Source of the DNA: Cereibacter ovatus
GTDB lineage: Bacteria; Pseudomonadota; Alphaproteobacteria; Rhodobacterales; Rhodobacteraceae
Length of the DNA: 64,000 bases
Direction of reading: 5' to 3'
Assembly (NCBI RefSeq): GCF_900207575.1
Contig: NZ_OAOQ01000002.1
Location: 50,488-114,487, forward strand
The notes under the pieces were generated by a model that did not search any database, was not told where the DNA came from, and saw only the letters and a list, made by a program, of their open reading frames with translations. How positions within the stretch are numbered: position 1 is the first letter of the stretch; each line of letters starts with the position of its first letter. The position numbers were made by a program, and so were the translations under genes. Positions 44,510 to 54,621 of this stretch are shown in pieces.

Positions 44510-45416
44510 CACCACCCGCGCGGGTTTCGTGGCGCTGATCGGCGAGCCGAACGCCGGAAAATCCACTCTTCTCAACCGGATGGTCGGGGCCAAGGTCTCG
44601 ATCGTCACCCACAAGGTCCAGACCACCCGCGCCCGCATCCGCGGCGTGGCGATGGAGGGCGCCACCCAGATCGTCTTTGTCGACACGCCCGGCCTGTTCC
44701 GGCCCCGCCGCCGGCTGGACCGGGCGATGGTCGCCGCCGCCTGGGGCGGGGCGGCCGACGCCGATGTGATCGTGCTTCTGGTCGAGGCGCATCGCGGCCT
44801 GACCGAAGGCACCAAGGCCATCATCGACGCCATGCGCGACCGCATCCCGCAGGGCCAGAAGGTCGCGCTGGCCATCAACAAGATCGACCGGGTGAAAGCC
44901 GAGGTTCTTCTGGGCCTTGCGCAAGAGTTGAACGCCGCCTTCCCCTTTGCCGAGACTTTCATGATCTCGGCCGAGAAGGGCTATGGCGTCGACAAGCTGC
45001 GTCAGTGGCTGGCGGGTGTTCTGCCCGAAGGCCCGTGGTTCTACCCCGAAGACCAGATTGCCGACGTGCCGATGCGCGCCATCGCGGCCGAGATCACCCG
45101 CGAAAAGCTGACCCTGCGCCTGCACGAGGAACTGCCCTACCAGCTGACGGTCGAGACCGAGGCCTGGGAGGATCGCCCCGACGGCTCGACCCGCATCGAT
45201 CAGGTGGTCTATGTCGCGCGCGACGGCCACAAGGGCATCGTGCTGGGCAACAAGGGCGAGACGATCAAGCAGATCGGCCAGGCCTCGCGTGCCGAGATCG
45301 CGGCCTTCCTTGAGCGGCCCGTGCATCTGTTCCTGCAAGTGAAGGTGCGCCCGAACTGGCTGGAAGAACCCGAGCGGTATTCCGAGATGGGCCTTGATTT
45401 CAAGGACGGCGACTAA
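44502..45416 (+). CDS. era: GTPase Era
   Basis: A 304-residue GTPase needed for 30S ribosome maturation. The G domain has G1 GEPNAGKS (14-21), G3 VDTPG and G4 AINKIDR; the C-terminal KH domain has [20 protein letters not shown] for binding the 3' end of 16S rRNA. An unusual point is the region after G3, [20 protein letters not shown], where most Era proteins have small insertions but the same layout. Its start overlaps the rnc stop by eight bases, preserving the common lepB-rnc-era order. Confidence 0.98.
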   Translation: MTDTTRAGFVALIGEPNAGKSTLLNRMVGAKVSIVTHKVQTTRARIRGVAMEGATQIVFVDTPGLFRPRRRLDRAMVAAAWGGAADADVIVLLVEAHRGLTEGTKAIIDAMRDRIPQGQKVALAINKIDRVKAEVLLGLAQELNAAFPFAETFMISAEKGYGVDKLRQWLAGVLPEGPWFYPEDQIADVPMRAIAAEITREKLTLRLHEELPYQLTVETEAWEDRPDGSTRIDQVVYVARDGHKGIVLGNKGETIKQIGQASRAEIAAFLERPVHLFLQVKVRPNWLEEPERYSEMGLDFKDGD

Positions 45417-45446
45417 GGCCATGGCCCCCGCCGGTCTCGCGGCGGC

Positions 45447-45782
45447 ATGACCGCCCGCCTGTCCGCCGATTTCTGGGTGCGCGCCTATCTGGTGCGGTTG
45501 CGGCTGGCCGACATTCCCGCCTATGTCACCGCCAAGGGCGACGCCACGGCCGGCGCGCTGCTGGTGAAATGCGCCACGCTTGACGGGCAGGCGCGCTGCT
45601 TTCAGCGGTCCTTCGACCTGATGACGGGCGCACGCGCCTGGGTGGTTCTGGCAGACGGCCCCGAATCCGAGGTGGATGCCGCGATCAGTCGGCAGCGCCG
45701 CTTCGATCCCGACCTCTGGGTGATCGAGATCGAGGATCGGCAGGGTCGCACCCTGCTGGACGAGCCGGGCCTGTCCGAGTGA
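45447..45782 (+). CDS. DUF1491 family protein
   Basis: A 111-residue protein: LSADFWVRAYLVRLRLADIP, YVTAKGDATAGALLVKCATL and the RQRRFDPDLWVIEIEDRQGR end are hallmarks of DUF1491, found mostly in Alphaproteobacteria between era and recO. The function is unknown. The segment LLVKCATLDGQARCFQRSFD is conserved, with two cysteines, but nothing suggests a metal site. It lies 30 bases after era and 33 before recO, so it is probably part of the same transcript. Confidence 0.9.
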   Translation: MTARLSADFWVRAYLVRLRLADIPAYVTAKGDATAGALLVKCATLDGQARCFQRSFDLMTGARAWVVLADGPESEVDAAISRQRRFDPDLWVIEIEDRQGRTLLDEPGLSE

Positions 45783-45815
45783 CTGGACGGCCAGCCCCCG
45801 GCGCGGAATAATCCG

Positions 45816-46556
45816 ATGATGGAATGGCGCGACGAAGGGGTGCTGCTGTCGGTGCGCAGGCACGGCGAAAGCGCCGCGATCATCGAGGTGTTCACCGCCG
45901 CCCATGGCCGTCACATGGGCGTGGTCCGCGGTGGCGCCTCGCGAAAGCTGGCGCCGGTTCTGCAACCGGGGGCGCAACTGGACCTGACATGGAGGGCGCG
46001 GCTCGATGGCCATATGGGCGCCTTCACGGTCGAGCCGATCCGGTCGCGCACCGGGCTTCTGGGCGACCGGCTGGGGCTTGCCGGCCTGAATGCCGTCTGC
46101 GCCCTGTTGCATGTCGCGTTGCCGGAACGTGAACCGCATCCGGGGTTCTGGCAGGTCAGCATTGCGCTTTTCGATGCCCTGTCAGGCCCGGACTGGCCCG
46201 CAGCCTATCTGCGATGGGAGATGCGCCTGCTGGAAGAAATCGGTTTCGGCCTGGACCTGACCCGCTGTGCCGTGACCGGCTCGCGCGAGGATCTGGCCTA
46301 TGTCAGCCCGAAAACCGGCCGCGCCGTCAGCCGTGCCGCCGCCGGCGACTGGGTGGGGCGCCTGTTCCCGCTGCCGCTGGCGCTTCTGGGGCAGGGACCG
46401 ACCAGCGCCGAGGATCTGGCGCGGGGTCTTGCCATCACCGGCCATTTCCTGTCGCGCGAACTGGCGCTGATGCTGGGCGGGCGACCGCTGCCAGAGGCGC
46501 GGACCCGGCTGCAAGAGATGCTGTTGCAGCCCGTGTCATTCACGAAGCGCGAATGA
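45816..46556 (+). CDS. recO: DNA repair protein RecO
   Basis: A 246-residue recombination mediator that helps RecR load RecA at gaps coated with SSB. The OB-fold start [20 protein letters not shown], the helical middle [20 protein letters not shown] and a cysteine-containing segment are typical of alphaproteobacterial RecO. The usual zinc finger is reduced, with one cysteine in LTRCAVTG and no complete set. A second ATG one codon in is possible. The last residues (SFTKRE) are encoded by the dispersed ATTCACGAAGCGCGAA repeat, itself the loop of a perfect hairpin covering the stop codon. Confidence 0.94.
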   Translation: MMEWRDEGVLLSVRRHGESAAIIEVFTAAHGRHMGVVRGGASRKLAPVLQPGAQLDLTWRARLDGHMGAFTVEPIRSRTGLLGDRLGLAGLNAVCALLHVALPEREPHPGFWQVSIALFDALSGPDWPAAYLRWEMRLLEEIGFGLDLTRCAVTGSREDLAYVSPKTGRAVSRAAAGDWVGRLFPLPLALLGQGPTSAEDLARGLAITGHFLSRELALMLGGRPLPEARTRLQEMLLQPVSFTKRE

Positions 46557-46561
46557 CACGG
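46531..46561. terminator. Perfect hairpin across the recO stop (repeat copy 2)
   Basis: CCGTGTCATTC (46531-46541) and GAATGACACGG (46551-46561) pair perfectly over 11 bases around a nine-base loop; the inner part is ATTCACGAAGCGCGAA. It contains the final codons and stop of recO. There is no T-run, so termination would have to be assisted. Confidence 0.6.
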
Positions 46562-46578
46562 GTTCCGGACATGCAAAA

Positions 46579-46599
46579 GGGCAGGCCGCCGGCCCGCCC
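46579..46599 (-). terminator. Terminator of the acyl-CoA dehydrogenase gene
   Basis: GGGC-A-GGCC / GGCC-C-GCCC forms a stem with one mismatch and a three-base loop; on the minus strand it is followed by TTTTGC. It lies 22 bases after the stop codon of the dehydrogenase gene. Confidence 0.6.
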
Positions 46600-46621
46600 C
46601 CTTGCCCGGTCCTGACCGGGA

Positions 46622-48268
46622 TCAGTCCAGCAGCCGCCGCGCAATCACCTGCGCCTGAATCTCGGCTGCGCCCTCGAAGATGTTCAGGATGCGCGCATCG
46701 CACAGGATGCGGCTGATCTGATATTCCAGCGCAAAGCCGTTGCCACCATGGATCTGCAACGCATTGTCGGCCGAGGCCCAGGCCACGCGGGCGCCCAGCA
46801 GCTTTGCCATCCCTGCTTCCAGATCGCAACGCTGGCCGTGATCCTTTTCCCAGGCCGAGAAATAGGTCAGCTGCCGCGCCACCATGATCTCGACCGCCAT
46901 CATCGCCAGTTTGCCCGCCACGCGCGGGAATTCGATCAAGGGCTTGCCGAACTGCTTGCGGTCCTCGGCATATTGCATCCCCACTTCCAGCGCGTTCTGG
47001 GCCACGCCGATGGCGCGGGCCGCGGTCTGGATGCGGGCGCTTTCAAAAGTCTGCATCAGCTGCTTGAAGCCCTGCCCCTCGACCCCGCCCAGAAGGTTTC
47101 CGCCCTTCACGCGGAAGCCGTCAAAGCCGATCTCGTATTCCTTCATGCCGCGATAGCCCAGAACCTCGATCTCGCCGCCGGTCATGCCCGGCGTCGGGAA
47201 CGGAGTTTCGTCGGTGCCCGGGATCTTTTCGGCCAGGAACATCGACAGGCCGCGGTAATCGGTCGTTTCGGGATCGGTGCGCGCCAGCAGCGTCATCACA
47301 TGGGTGCGCGCGGCATGGGTGATCCAGGTCTTGTTGCCGTTTACCACCCAGTCGTCGCCGTCCTTCACCGCCCGCGTGCGCAGACTGCCCAGATCCGAGC
47401 CTGTGTTGGGCTCGGTAAAGACGGCCGTCGGCAGGATCTCGCCGCTGGCCAGCTTCGGCAGCCATTCCGCCTTCTGCTCGGGCGTGCCGCCGCACAGGAT
47501 CAGCTCTGCCGCGATCTCTGACCGGGTGCCCAGTGAGCCGACACCGATATAGCCGCGCGACAACTCTTCCGACACCACCACCATCGACGCCTTCGACAGG
47601 CCGAAACCGCCGAACTCTTCCGGGATCGTCAGGCCAAACACGCCCATTTCTGCCAGCGAATCGATGATCTCCATCGGGATCAGCTCGTCGCGCATGTGCC
47701 AGCCATGGGCATGGGGCGCCACCCGCTCATCGGCGAAACGGCGGAACTGGTCGCGGATCATCTCCAGCTCTTCGTCCAGCCCGGACGCGCCGAAGGTGGC
47801 GCGCCCATGGTTGTCGCGCATCAGCGCCACCAGCCGGGAACGGGCCGCACCCGTGTTGCCCAGACGGATCAGCGTGCGGGCGGCCTCGCCCGGATGGCCC
47901 AGGTCCACCCCGATATCCTGCACCCGCGCCATTTCGTTCTGGCTCATCGGGATGCCGCCGCGGATCTGCGCCAGATATTCGCCGAACGCGATCTGAAGGA
48001 TCAGCGCCTCCATCTCGCCCAGTTGGCCCTCGACCTCAAGCCGGCCGGCCCAGGCCCGCATCTGACGCAACGATTCGACATAGGTGGCCAACCACGACAG
48101 CGCATGCGCCGCGAACTGGTCCTGCTCCAGCGCGGCCGAGGACACCTTGCCGCCCACGGTGACCCGCTCTTTCAAGGTCGCACGGGCCGAATCCAGCAGT
48201 GCCTCGACCTCGGGCAGGGCCTCGGCCGTCAACGACAGAAGATCGGCAAGAAGCGGCTGTTCGGTCAT
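46622..48268 (-). CDS. mcd: Large acyl-CoA dehydrogenase, probable (2S)-methylsuccinyl-CoA dehydrogenase
   Basis: A 548-residue flavoenzyme with the normal acyl-CoA dehydrogenase core (about 170-548; AVFTEPNTGSDLGSLRTRAV, WITHAARTH, DRKQFGKPLIEFPRVAGKLA, LQIHGGNGFALEYQISRILC) and an extra N-terminal helical domain of about 160 residues (DQFAAHALSWLATYVESLRQ, FGEYLAQIRGGIPMSQNEMA). This extension and length mark Mcd, which makes mesaconyl-C1-CoA in the ethylmalonyl-CoA pathway. The assignment is from memory of the family layout. ATG 48268 has AAGGA upstream; an ATG at 48289 adds seven residues. Electrons would go to ETF, encoded at 57-59 kb. Confidence 0.85.
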   Translation of the reverse strand: MTEQPLLADLLSLTAEALPEVEALLDSARATLKERVTVGGKVSSAALEQDQFAAHALSWLATYVESLRQMRAWAGRLEVEGQLGEMEALILQIAFGEYLAQIRGGIPMSQNEMARVQDIGVDLGHPGEAARTLIRLGNTGAARSRLVALMRDNHGRATFGASGLDEELEMIRDQFRRFADERVAPHAHGWHMRDELIPMEIIDSLAEMGVFGLTIPEEFGGFGLSKASMVVVSEELSRGYIGVGSLGTRSEIAAELILCGGTPEQKAEWLPKLASGEILPTAVFTEPNTGSDLGSLRTRAVKDGDDWVVNGNKTWITHAARTHVMTLLARTDPETTDYRGLSMFLAEKIPGTDETPFPTPGMTGGEIEVLGYRGMKEYEIGFDGFRVKGGNLLGGVEGQGFKQLMQTFESARIQTAARAIGVAQNALEVGMQYAEDRKQFGKPLIEFPRVAGKLAMMAVEIMVARQLTYFSAWEKDHGQRCDLEAGMAKLLGARVAWASADNALQIHGGNGFALEYQISRILCDARILNIFEGAAEIQAQVIARRLLD

Positions 48269-48439
48269 GGTCGATCCGTCCTTCGGCATGGCGTGGCTCC
48301 ACTGTTCTGCGACTGCGATCTCCTAATCACTTCGCACCCGCAGCGCAACAAAAATTCACGGGATACACATGCTGCGCATGAATATGACCCTGCAAATCAG
48401 CCGCCACAAAAGCAAAAGGGGCGCAAAAGCGCCCCTTCC

Positions 48440-48492
48440 TTCATTCTGGCCAAAATATCCTCGGGGGGACCGGGGGGCAGACAGCCCCCCGG
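48440..48492 (-). repeat. Dispersed 3'-end hairpin element, copy 2
   Basis: On the minus strand, after the pckA stop: CCGGGGGGC, loop, GCCCCCCGG, then TCCCCCCGAGGATATTTTGG and CCAGAATGAA. It has the same order and orientation as copies 1 and 3 and probably forms the pckA 3' end. Confidence 0.75.
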
Positions 48493-48512
48493 CGCGTTCC
48501 ACCCGACGGCGG

Positions 48513-50111
48513 TCAGCCGATCGCAGCCGCCTTCACGTCGGCATCGATGAACGGCACATATTGCGCGAAGTTGTTGGCAAACATCTCGACCAGCTTCTTC
48601 GCCTGCGCGTCATAGGCCGCCGGATCGGCCCAGGTCGAGCGCGGATCAAGCAGCGTCGCATCCACGCCCTTCAGTTCGGTCGGAACCTCGAAGCCGAAGT
48701 TCGGATCGCGACGGAAGGTGGCGTTCGCCAAAGAGCCGTCCAGCGCCGCGGTCAGCAGCGCGCGGGTCGCCTTGATCGGCATCCGCTTGCCGGTGCCATA
48801 GGCGCCGCCGGTCCAGCCGGTGTTGACCAGCCAGCAGGTGGCGCCCTGCTTGGCGATCTTCTCTTGCAGCAGCTTGCCATAGACTTCGGGCCGGCGCGGC
48901 ATGAACGGTGCGCCGAAGCAGGTCGAGAAGGTCGGCTGCGGCTCGGTCACGCCGCGTTCGGTGCCGGCCACCTTCGAGGTGAAGCCCGACAGAAAGTGAT
49001 ACATCGCCTGCGCCGGGGTCAGTCGCGCGATCGGCGGCAGCACGCCGAAGGCGTCGCAGGTCAGCATGATCACGTTTTTCGGATGGCCGCCCAGCCCGTT
49101 GTCCGACGCGTTGGAAATGTATTCCAGCGGATAGGCGCAGCGGGTGTTCGCCGTCAGGCTGTCATCGTTGAAGTCAAGCTCCAGCGTTTCCTCGTCATAG
49201 ACCATGTTTTCGACCACGGTCGCGAACTTCGAGGTGGTGGCGTAGATCTCGGGCTCGGCTTCGGCGCTCAGGTTGATGGTCTTGGCATAGCAGCCACCTT
49301 CGAAGTTGAAGGTGCCCTTGTCCGACCAGCCGTGCTCGTCATCGCCGATCAGCGTGCGCGAGGGGTCGGCCGACAGCGTGGTCTTGCCGGTGCCCGACAG
49401 GCCGAAGAACACTGCGGTATCGTCGGTGTTGCCGATGGCATGGTTGGCCGAGCAGTGCATCGCCATCACACCCTTGCCGGGCAGGATGTAGTTCAAGAGC
49501 GTGAAGACCGATTTCTTGTTCTCGCCGGCGTATTCGGTGTTGGCGATCAGGATCAGTTTCTTGTCGAAGTTCAGCACGATCACCGTGTCAGTGCGGCAGC
49601 CGTGGCGCGCCGGATCGGCCTTGAACGACGGGCAGTTGATCACGGTCCAGTCGGGCGTGAACGTGTCCAGTTCGGCGCGCTCGGGGCGGCGCAGCATGTG
49701 CCGGATGAACAGGCCATGCCAGGCCAGTTCGGTCACCATGCGCACGTCAAGGCGCAGCGCGGGGTCGGCGCCGGCATACAGATCCTGCACAAAGTAGGTG
49801 CGGCCCTTCATATGCTCCAGCATGTCGGCGTGCAGCAGGTCGAACGCCTCGGCCGCCATGGGGGCGTTGTTTTCCCACCAGATCGTGTCCTCGACGGATG
49901 CCGTGCGGACCACGAATTTGTCCTTGGGCGAGCGGCCGGTGAACGCGCCGGTCGAGCAGAGGAACGCGCCGCCGCGGCCCAGCCGTCCTTCGCCGCGTTT
50001 CACGGCGGCTTCGACGAGGGCGGGTTCGATCAGGTTGTAGTGAACCTCTCCGAGTCCGGTGATGCCTTGTGCGTCCAGCGTCTGGGCTGGGTTCACGCGT
50101 CCGAAATTCAT
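48513..50111 (-). CDS. pckA: Phosphoenolpyruvate carboxykinase (ATP)
   Basis: A 532-residue enzyme converting oxaloacetate and ATP to phosphoenolpyruvate, the entry to gluconeogenesis from C4 acids and acetate. Motifs: [18 protein letters not shown], the ATP P-loop [39 protein letters not shown] and the arginine/threonine region [21 protein letters not shown] 50111 ([17 protein letters not shown]) has GGAG ten bases upstream. It is divergent from chvI over 341 bases, an arrangement also seen in Rhizobiales, where ChvI and PckA are genetically linked. Confidence 0.98.
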   Translation of the reverse strand: MNFGRVNPAQTLDAQGITGLGEVHYNLIEPALVEAAVKRGEGRLGRGGAFLCSTGAFTGRSPKDKFVVRTASVEDTIWWENNAPMAAEAFDLLHADMLEHMKGRTYFVQDLYAGADPALRLDVRMVTELAWHGLFIRHMLRRPERAELDTFTPDWTVINCPSFKADPARHGCRTDTVIVLNFDKKLILIANTEYAGENKKSVFTLLNYILPGKGVMAMHCSANHAIGNTDDTAVFFGLSGTGKTTLSADPSRTLIGDDEHGWSDKGTFNFEGGCYAKTINLSAEAEPEIYATTSKFATVVENMVYDEETLELDFNDDSLTANTRCAYPLEYISNASDNGLGGHPKNVIMLTCDAFGVLPPIARLTPAQAMYHFLSGFTSKVAGTERGVTEPQPTFSTCFGAPFMPRRPEVYGKLLQEKIAKQGATCWLVNTGWTGGAYGTGKRMPIKATRALLTAALDGSLANATFRRDPNFGFEVPTELKGVDATLLDPRSTWADPAAYDAQAKKLVEMFANNFAQYVPFIDADVKAAAIG

Positions 50112-50452
50112 ACTGCAAGCTCCCGATGCCGACCGAGCGGCTGTTGTCCGGTCTTCCAACGGCATCCCGGGCCAATAGGATACCGGCCGGACCCGGAGAC
50201 GGGTGCCGACGCGCAATGCTATATCATGAGCGGCGCAGGCAACAACAGAGTGACAGGCCCGCGTTAGCGCAACCAGCGACAGGTTGGCGCAATTGTGTGC
50301 CGAACCTTGTGACAAATTAGGCATTCCTTTGTACCTTGAAGGTCACGGTGTCTCATCGGATGCGTCCGATTCGCAGAAGGCTATTGATTCCTTCGGCGGA
50401 TGGCGGATCATCCCGAAGCATTTGGTCAGTTACTGCAATTGGGGATTAGGGA
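50112..50452. other. 341-bp divergent region between pckA and chvI
   Basis: A possible minus-strand pckA promoter is TTGTTG (50240-50245 on the plus strand as CAACAA) and TATAGC (50218-50223) with a 16-base spacer. GCGCAACC and GGTTGGCGC (50273-50281 and 50292-50300 approximately) form an imperfect inverted repeat between them and chvI. GGGGATTAGGGA directly before the chvI ATG is its ribosome site. No additional gene is seen. Confidence 0.4.
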
Positions 50453-51154
50453 ATGTCGAGGATCGCCCTCGTGGACGATGACAGGAACATCCTGACATCG
50501 GTGGCCATGACACTTGAGGCCGAGGGATTCGAGGTCGAGACCTACAACGACGGCCAATCCGCGCTTGATGCCTTCAACAAGCGGCTGCCGGACATGGCGG
50601 TTCTCGATATCAAGATGCCCCGGATGGACGGGATGGATCTGCTTCAGCGCCTTCGGCAGAAGACGTCGATGCCGGTGATTTTCCTGACCTCGAAGGATGA
50701 CGAGATCGACGAGGTTCTGGGCCTGCGCATGGGCGCGGACGATTATGTGAAAAAGCCGTTCTCGCAGCGGCTTCTGGTTGAACGGATCCGCGCGCTGTTG
50801 CGCCGGCAAGAGGCGCTGGCCGGCGGCGAGGTCGTGGCGCAGGAAGAAAACCGTATTCTGGAACGCGGCCAGCTTCGCATGGACCCGCTGCGCCATGCGG
50901 TGACCTGGAAGGGCAACGACGTCTCGCTGACGGTGACGGAATTCCTTCTGCTTCAGGCGCTTGCCCAGCGGCCCGGCTTCGTGAAAAGCCGCGATCAGCT
51001 GATGGACGTGGCCTATGACGATCAGGTCTATGTCGACGACCGGACCATCGACAGCCACATCAAGCGGTTGCGCAAGAAGATGCGCACCGCCGACCCTGAT
51101 TTCGCCGCAATCGAGACGCTATACGGTATCGGATACCGCTATAACGAGGAGTGA
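50453..51154 (+). CDS. chvI: Response regulator ChvI
   Basis: A 233-residue OmpR-family regulator. The receiver has DDD in [20 protein letters not shown], phospho-acceptor Asp in [17 protein letters not shown], the threonine in [20 protein letters not shown] and Lys in YVKKPFSQ; the winged helix ends [14 protein letters not shown]. In Agrobacterium and Sinorhizobium ChvG-ChvI responds to acid and envelope signals and is needed for host interaction and growth. Its position, divergent from pckA and followed by chvG, hprK, rapZ and PTS genes, is diagnostic. Confidence 0.96.
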   Translation: MSRIALVDDDRNILTSVAMTLEAEGFEVETYNDGQSALDAFNKRLPDMAVLDIKMPRMDGMDLLQRLRQKTSMPVIFLTSKDDEIDEVLGLRMGADDYVKKPFSQRLLVERIRALLRRQEALAGGEVVAQEENRILERGQLRMDPLRHAVTWKGNDVSLTVTEFLLLQALAQRPGFVKSRDQLMDVAYDDQVYVDDRTIDSHIKRLRKKMRTADPDFAAIETLYGIGYRYNEE

Positions 51155-51162
51155 CCGGCGCG

Positions 51163-52872
51163 ATGACCGCCGCCCCGCAGTTCGGACGCGTCGATGTCGA
51201 ATCTTCCCCGGTCGCATCCCGCACGGGCGATGTTCTGCTGGGCGAGGACTGGATTGCGCCGAACGAACAGGGTGATGCGATCCTGCAAAAGACCCGCGGT
51301 CGTCGGGGCTTCTTCTCGCTGAACCGGTCGCCGCTGGCGCGCAAGATCATCCTCTTCAACCTTCTGGCGCTTGTGATTCAGGTCTCGGGTATCCTGTTCA
51401 CCAACCCGTTCCGCGAGAATCTGGTGCTTCAGCGCGAGAAGGCGCTGGTCTCGCAGGCTCATCTTGTCGCCAATGTGTTCGAGGCCCGGTTTGCGGTCGG
51501 GCCGGGTGCCGGTGGTGTCGATGTGGCGGCAACCCTGTCGGCGCTGGCGGCGGATCCGGGGGTCGAGCTGTTCGTGTTCGATACCGGCGGCACGGTGCTG
51601 GCCAGCGCGCAGGGGGCGCCCTCGGTTCAGCCCGTCGATGAGACCCGTTCCACCTTCATCACCGATTTTCTCAACGCGGTCTGGAACACCGTATCTCTGG
51701 TGCTGTCCTACGGTGACGAACGCCCGCCCGAAATCGATGCCGAGGATCTGGCCCGCAAGGTCTATGCCGACGCGCTGAATGGGCGGATGTCGGTTCATAC
51801 CGGCGTCGATGTCGATGGCGCGGCGCTGTTTTCCGTCGCGACGCCGATCCGGCTGGATGGGGCGGTCGTCGGTGTCGTGGCGATCACCTCGGCCGCGGGC
51901 GAGATCGACCGCCTTGTGCGGCACGAACGCGAACAGATCCTGCAAATGTTCGTGGTGGCGCTGTTCGTGTCGATCGGACTCAGCCTTGTTCTGGCCTCGA
52001 CCATCGCCAATCCGCTCGCCGATCTGGCCGCGGCGGCGGAACTGGGGCGCGACCGCGACGCGCGAAATATGGCGCCGGGACGGGTGCGAATCCCGGATCT
52101 GACCGCGCGACCGGACGAGATCGGACGGCTTTCCATCGCCATCCGGGGCATGGTGGCGGCACTTTACGACCGGATCGAGGCCAATGAACAGTTTGCCTCT
52201 GACGTGGCGCATGAGATCAAGAACCCGCTGGCATCGCTGCGCTCGGCCGTGGGCACCATGCGACTGGCCAAGCGCGAGGATCAGCGCGAAAGGCTGCTGG
52301 ATGTGATCGAACATGATGTGCGCCGGCTTGACCGGCTGGTCAGCGACATTTCCAACGCCTCGCGGCTCGACAGTGAGTTGGTCAAAGAGGAAGAGGAAGA
52401 GTTCGACCTGCTGCGCACCATCGGCAACCTGACCGAATATCTCGGAAAGCAGGCTGCCGAGCGGGGGGTGGATTTCATCACCGATCTGCCATCCGACCCG
52501 ATCCGTATCCGCGGGCTCGAGGCGCGGCTGGCACAGGTGTTCGTGAACCTCATCACCAACGCGGTCTCGTTCTGCGAACAGGGCGACGCGGTGCGGATCT
52601 GGGCGCGGCGGCGCGAGAATCGTGTGCTGGTCGTGGTCGAGGATACCGGCCCCGGTATTCCCGATCAGGCGCTGGGCAAGATCTTCAAGCGATTCTATTC
52701 GGAACGGCCCGCGGGGCAGTTCGGCAATCACTCGGGTCTGGGTCTGGCGATTTCGAAACAGATCGTCGAGGCCCATGGCGGGGTGATCTGGGCCGAAAAC
52801 ATCCGCCCCTCCAGTGCCGATATCACCTCGGAACCGCTGGGCGCACGCTTCGTCGTGGGCCTGCCGGTGTGA
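51163..52872 (+). CDS. chvG: Sensor histidine kinase ChvG
   Basis: A 569-residue membrane kinase. A cytoplasmic N-terminus (about 60 residues) leads to the first transmembrane helix (KIILFNLLALVIQVSGILF, about 63-82), a periplasmic sensor domain (to about 258), and a second helix (ILQMFVVALFVSIGLSLVLA). HAMP and dimerisation domains follow with phospho-acceptor His350 in SDVAHEIKNPLASLRSAV, and an ATPase domain with NLITNAVSFC, VVVEDTGPGIPDQALGKIF and GLGLAISKQIVEAHGG. ATG 51163 has GAGGAG at good spacing; GTG 51151, overlapping the chvI stop, is an alternative. Its stop overlaps hprK as GTGA. Confidence 0.96.
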   Translation: MTAAPQFGRVDVESSPVASRTGDVLLGEDWIAPNEQGDAILQKTRGRRGFFSLNRSPLARKIILFNLLALVIQVSGILFTNPFRENLVLQREKALVSQAHLVANVFEARFAVGPGAGGVDVAATLSALAADPGVELFVFDTGGTVLASAQGAPSVQPVDETRSTFITDFLNAVWNTVSLVLSYGDERPPEIDAEDLARKVYADALNGRMSVHTGVDVDGAALFSVATPIRLDGAVVGVVAITSAAGEIDRLVRHEREQILQMFVVALFVSIGLSLVLASTIANPLADLAAAAELGRDRDARNMAPGRVRIPDLTARPDEIGRLSIAIRGMVAALYDRIEANEQFASDVAHEIKNPLASLRSAVGTMRLAKREDQRERLLDVIEHDVRRLDRLVSDISNASRLDSELVKEEEEEFDLLRTIGNLTEYLGKQAAERGVDFITDLPSDPIRIRGLEARLAQVFVNLITNAVSFCEQGDAVRIWARRRENRVLVVVEDTGPGIPDQALGKIFKRFYSERPAGQFGNHSGLGLAISKQIVEAHGGVIWAENIRPSSADITSEPLGARFVVGLPV

Positions 52873-53297
52873 CAGGGGGTAACCGGGTTCTGCTTCACGC
52901 CAGTTGCGTTGCGGTCGGGGGGCGTGCGCTGCTGATCCTTGGGCCGTCGGGGGCGGGCAAGTCGTCGCTGGCGCTGGCGCTGATGGCGCTGGGCGCGGAT
53001 CTTGTCGCCGATGACCGGACCGAAATCCTGCGCGAGGGCGCGACCCTTGTCGCCCGCTGCCCGCCCGCCCTTGCCGGCCTGATCGAGGCGCGTGGCCTTG
53101 GCATTCTGCGCGCCCCTGCGATTCACGAAGCGCGAGTGGAACTGGCCGTCGATCTGGGGCAGCGCGAAACCGATCGTTTGCCACAAAGGCGTAACATTCA
53201 GGTGCTCGGACGGCCGGTCGACCTTGTGTTCGGTCAGGAAGGCGGCCATTTTTCCTATGCGCTGTTGCTCCGTCTGACATCGGGGCGCGTCGCCTGA
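52869..53297 (+). CDS. hprK: HPr kinase/phosphorylase, short form
   Basis: A 142-residue protein equal to the C-terminal catalytic half of Gram-positive HprK: P-loop [16 protein letters not shown] (Lys31) and [15 protein letters not shown] with the catalytic aspartates. The N-terminal domain of about 130 residues is missing, as is normal for Alphaproteobacteria. It would phosphorylate or dephosphorylate Ser46 of HPr, encoded three genes downstream. GTG 52869 overlaps the chvG stop. A dispersed repeat copy (53121-53135) lies in its coding sequence, where it reads IHEAR. Confidence 0.92.
   Translation: MTGGNRVLLHASCVAVGGRALLILGPSGAGKSSLALALMALGADLVADDRTEILREGATLVARCPPALAGLIEARGLGILRAPAIHEARVELAVDLGQRETDRLPQRRNIQVLGRPVDLVFGQEGGHFSYALLLRLTSGRVA
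53121..53135. repeat. ATTCACGAAGCGCGA repeat, copy 3 (inside hprK)
   Basis: Fifteen bases identical to the copies at 21269 and 46538, but here inside a coding region and without a surrounding hairpin. Confidence 0.5.
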
Positions 53298-53302
53298 ACG
53301 CG

Positions 53303-54229
53303 ATGAGAACCTTGGAACTGATGGTAGAATCCGCGCAGGAATACCGGCTTGTGCTGGTCACCGGGCCGTCCGGTGCCGGTCGATCGACCGCGATCAACGC
53401 GCTGGAAGACATGGGTTATGAGGTGATCGACAACCTGCCGCTGTCCCTTGTGCCGCGGCTGGTCGAGGGGCCGCCGATCGGGCGCCCGATCGCGCTGGGG
53501 TTGGACGTGCGCAACCGCGATTTCAACGCGCGGGCGCTGGTCGAGTTGATCGACCGGCTGACGCAGGATCTGCGCATCTCGCTTGAGGTGCTTTATGTCG
53601 ACTGCGCCGCCTCGGAGTTGATCCGCCGCTACAATCAGACCCGCCGCCGCCATCCGCTGGCCCCCGCCGAAACCCCGGCCGAAGGGGTCGAACGTGAAAT
53701 CGACCTGTTGGCCCCGGTCCGCGCGCGTGCCGACCATCTGATCGATACCTCGGAAATGTCTCCGCATGATCTGAAGGCGGAATTGTCGCGTTGGTTCGAC
53801 CGGGGTGCGGCGACACGTCTTGCGGTGTCCGTCCAGTCCTTCTCTTACAAACGTGGGGTTCCGCGTGGGGTGGACATGATCTTCGACTGCCGATTCCTGA
53901 AGAATCCTTATTGGGAGAAAAGTCTGCGGGCGCTGGACGGGCGCGACGCGGCGGTGGCCGATTACATCCGCACCGACCCGCGGTTCGCACCCTTCTTCGA
54001 GAAGCTTGGCGATCTGGTGCTGTTCCTGTTGCCGGCGCAACTGGCCGAGGGCAAGGCGCATCTGTCCATCGGTTTTGGCTGCACCGGCGGGCAGCACCGC
54101 TCGGTCGCGGTGGCCGAGTGTCTTGGCAACCTTCTTGCAGAGGCCGGCTGGCCGGTGTCAAAACGACACCGAGAGCTTGAGCGCAGGGCCGCCGCATTGC
54201 CGCCCGCGCAGCAGGGTGAAACGGCGTGA
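53303..54229 (+). CDS. rapZ: RapZ/YvcJ family nucleotide-binding protein
   Basis: A 308-residue member of the RapZ family: N-terminal P-loop NTPase domain and C-terminal domain with [17 protein letters not shown], which in Escherichia coli RapZ binds glucosamine-6-phosphate and guides RNase E. Segments [20 protein letters not shown] and [20 protein letters not shown] are highly conserved. The Walker A motif reads GPSGAGRS with Arg27 where the consensus has Lys. It is six bases after hprK, in the same operon; its stop overlaps the EIIA start (GTGA). The E. coli RNA target is not known here. Confidence 0.95.
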   Translation: MRTLELMVESAQEYRLVLVTGPSGAGRSTAINALEDMGYEVIDNLPLSLVPRLVEGPPIGRPIALGLDVRNRDFNARALVELIDRLTQDLRISLEVLYVDCAASELIRRYNQTRRRHPLAPAETPAEGVEREIDLLAPVRARADHLIDTSEMSPHDLKAELSRWFDRGAATRLAVSVQSFSYKRGVPRGVDMIFDCRFLKNPYWEKSLRALDGRDAAVADYIRTDPRFAPFFEKLGDLVLFLLPAQLAEGKAHLSIGFGCTGGQHRSVAVAECLGNLLAEAGWPVSKRHRELERRAAALPPAQQGETA

Positions 54230-54621
54230 TCGGCATTGTCATCGTGGCCCACGGCGGACTGGCGCGAGAGTATCTTCTTGCGGTCGAGCATGTCGTGGGC
54301 AAACAAGAGGCGATGGCCGCCATTTCCATCGAGGACGATCACGACCGCGCCGCGAAACAGGCCGAGATCACTGCCGCGGCCAGTGCGGTGGATCGTGGCG
54401 CGGGGGTGGTGGTGGTGACCGACATGTTCGGCGGCTCGCCCTCGAACCTGTCTCTGCCGGCCTGCGCGGGCCGTGACCGGCGCATCATCTACGGCGCGAA
54501 CCTGCCGATGCTGATCAAACTGACCAAGTCGCGCGAACTGGCCGTGCCCGAGGCGGTGGCGCTGGCGCTGGATGCGGGGCGCAAATATATCAACAGTCTG
54601 GATCTGGGTGGCGGGGAGTGA
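54226..54621 (+). CDS. PTS EIIA component, mannose family
   Basis: A 131-residue phosphocarrier of the EIIA-Man family. Phosphoryl acceptor His9 lies in [20 protein letters not shown], and [17 protein letters not shown] and [12 protein letters not shown] are conserved around the active site. No EIIB, EIIC or EIID genes accompany it, so it is a regulatory carrier rather than part of a sugar permease, as usual in Alphaproteobacteria. GTG 54226 overlaps the rapZ stop, and its own stop overlaps the HPr ATG as TGATG. EI is not in the window. Confidence 0.95.
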   Translation: MIGIVIVAHGGLAREYLLAVEHVVGKQEAMAAISIEDDHDRAAKQAEITAAASAVDRGAGVVVVTDMFGGSPSNLSLPACAGRDRRIIYGANLPMLIKLTKSRELAVPEAVALALDAGRKYINSLDLGGGE

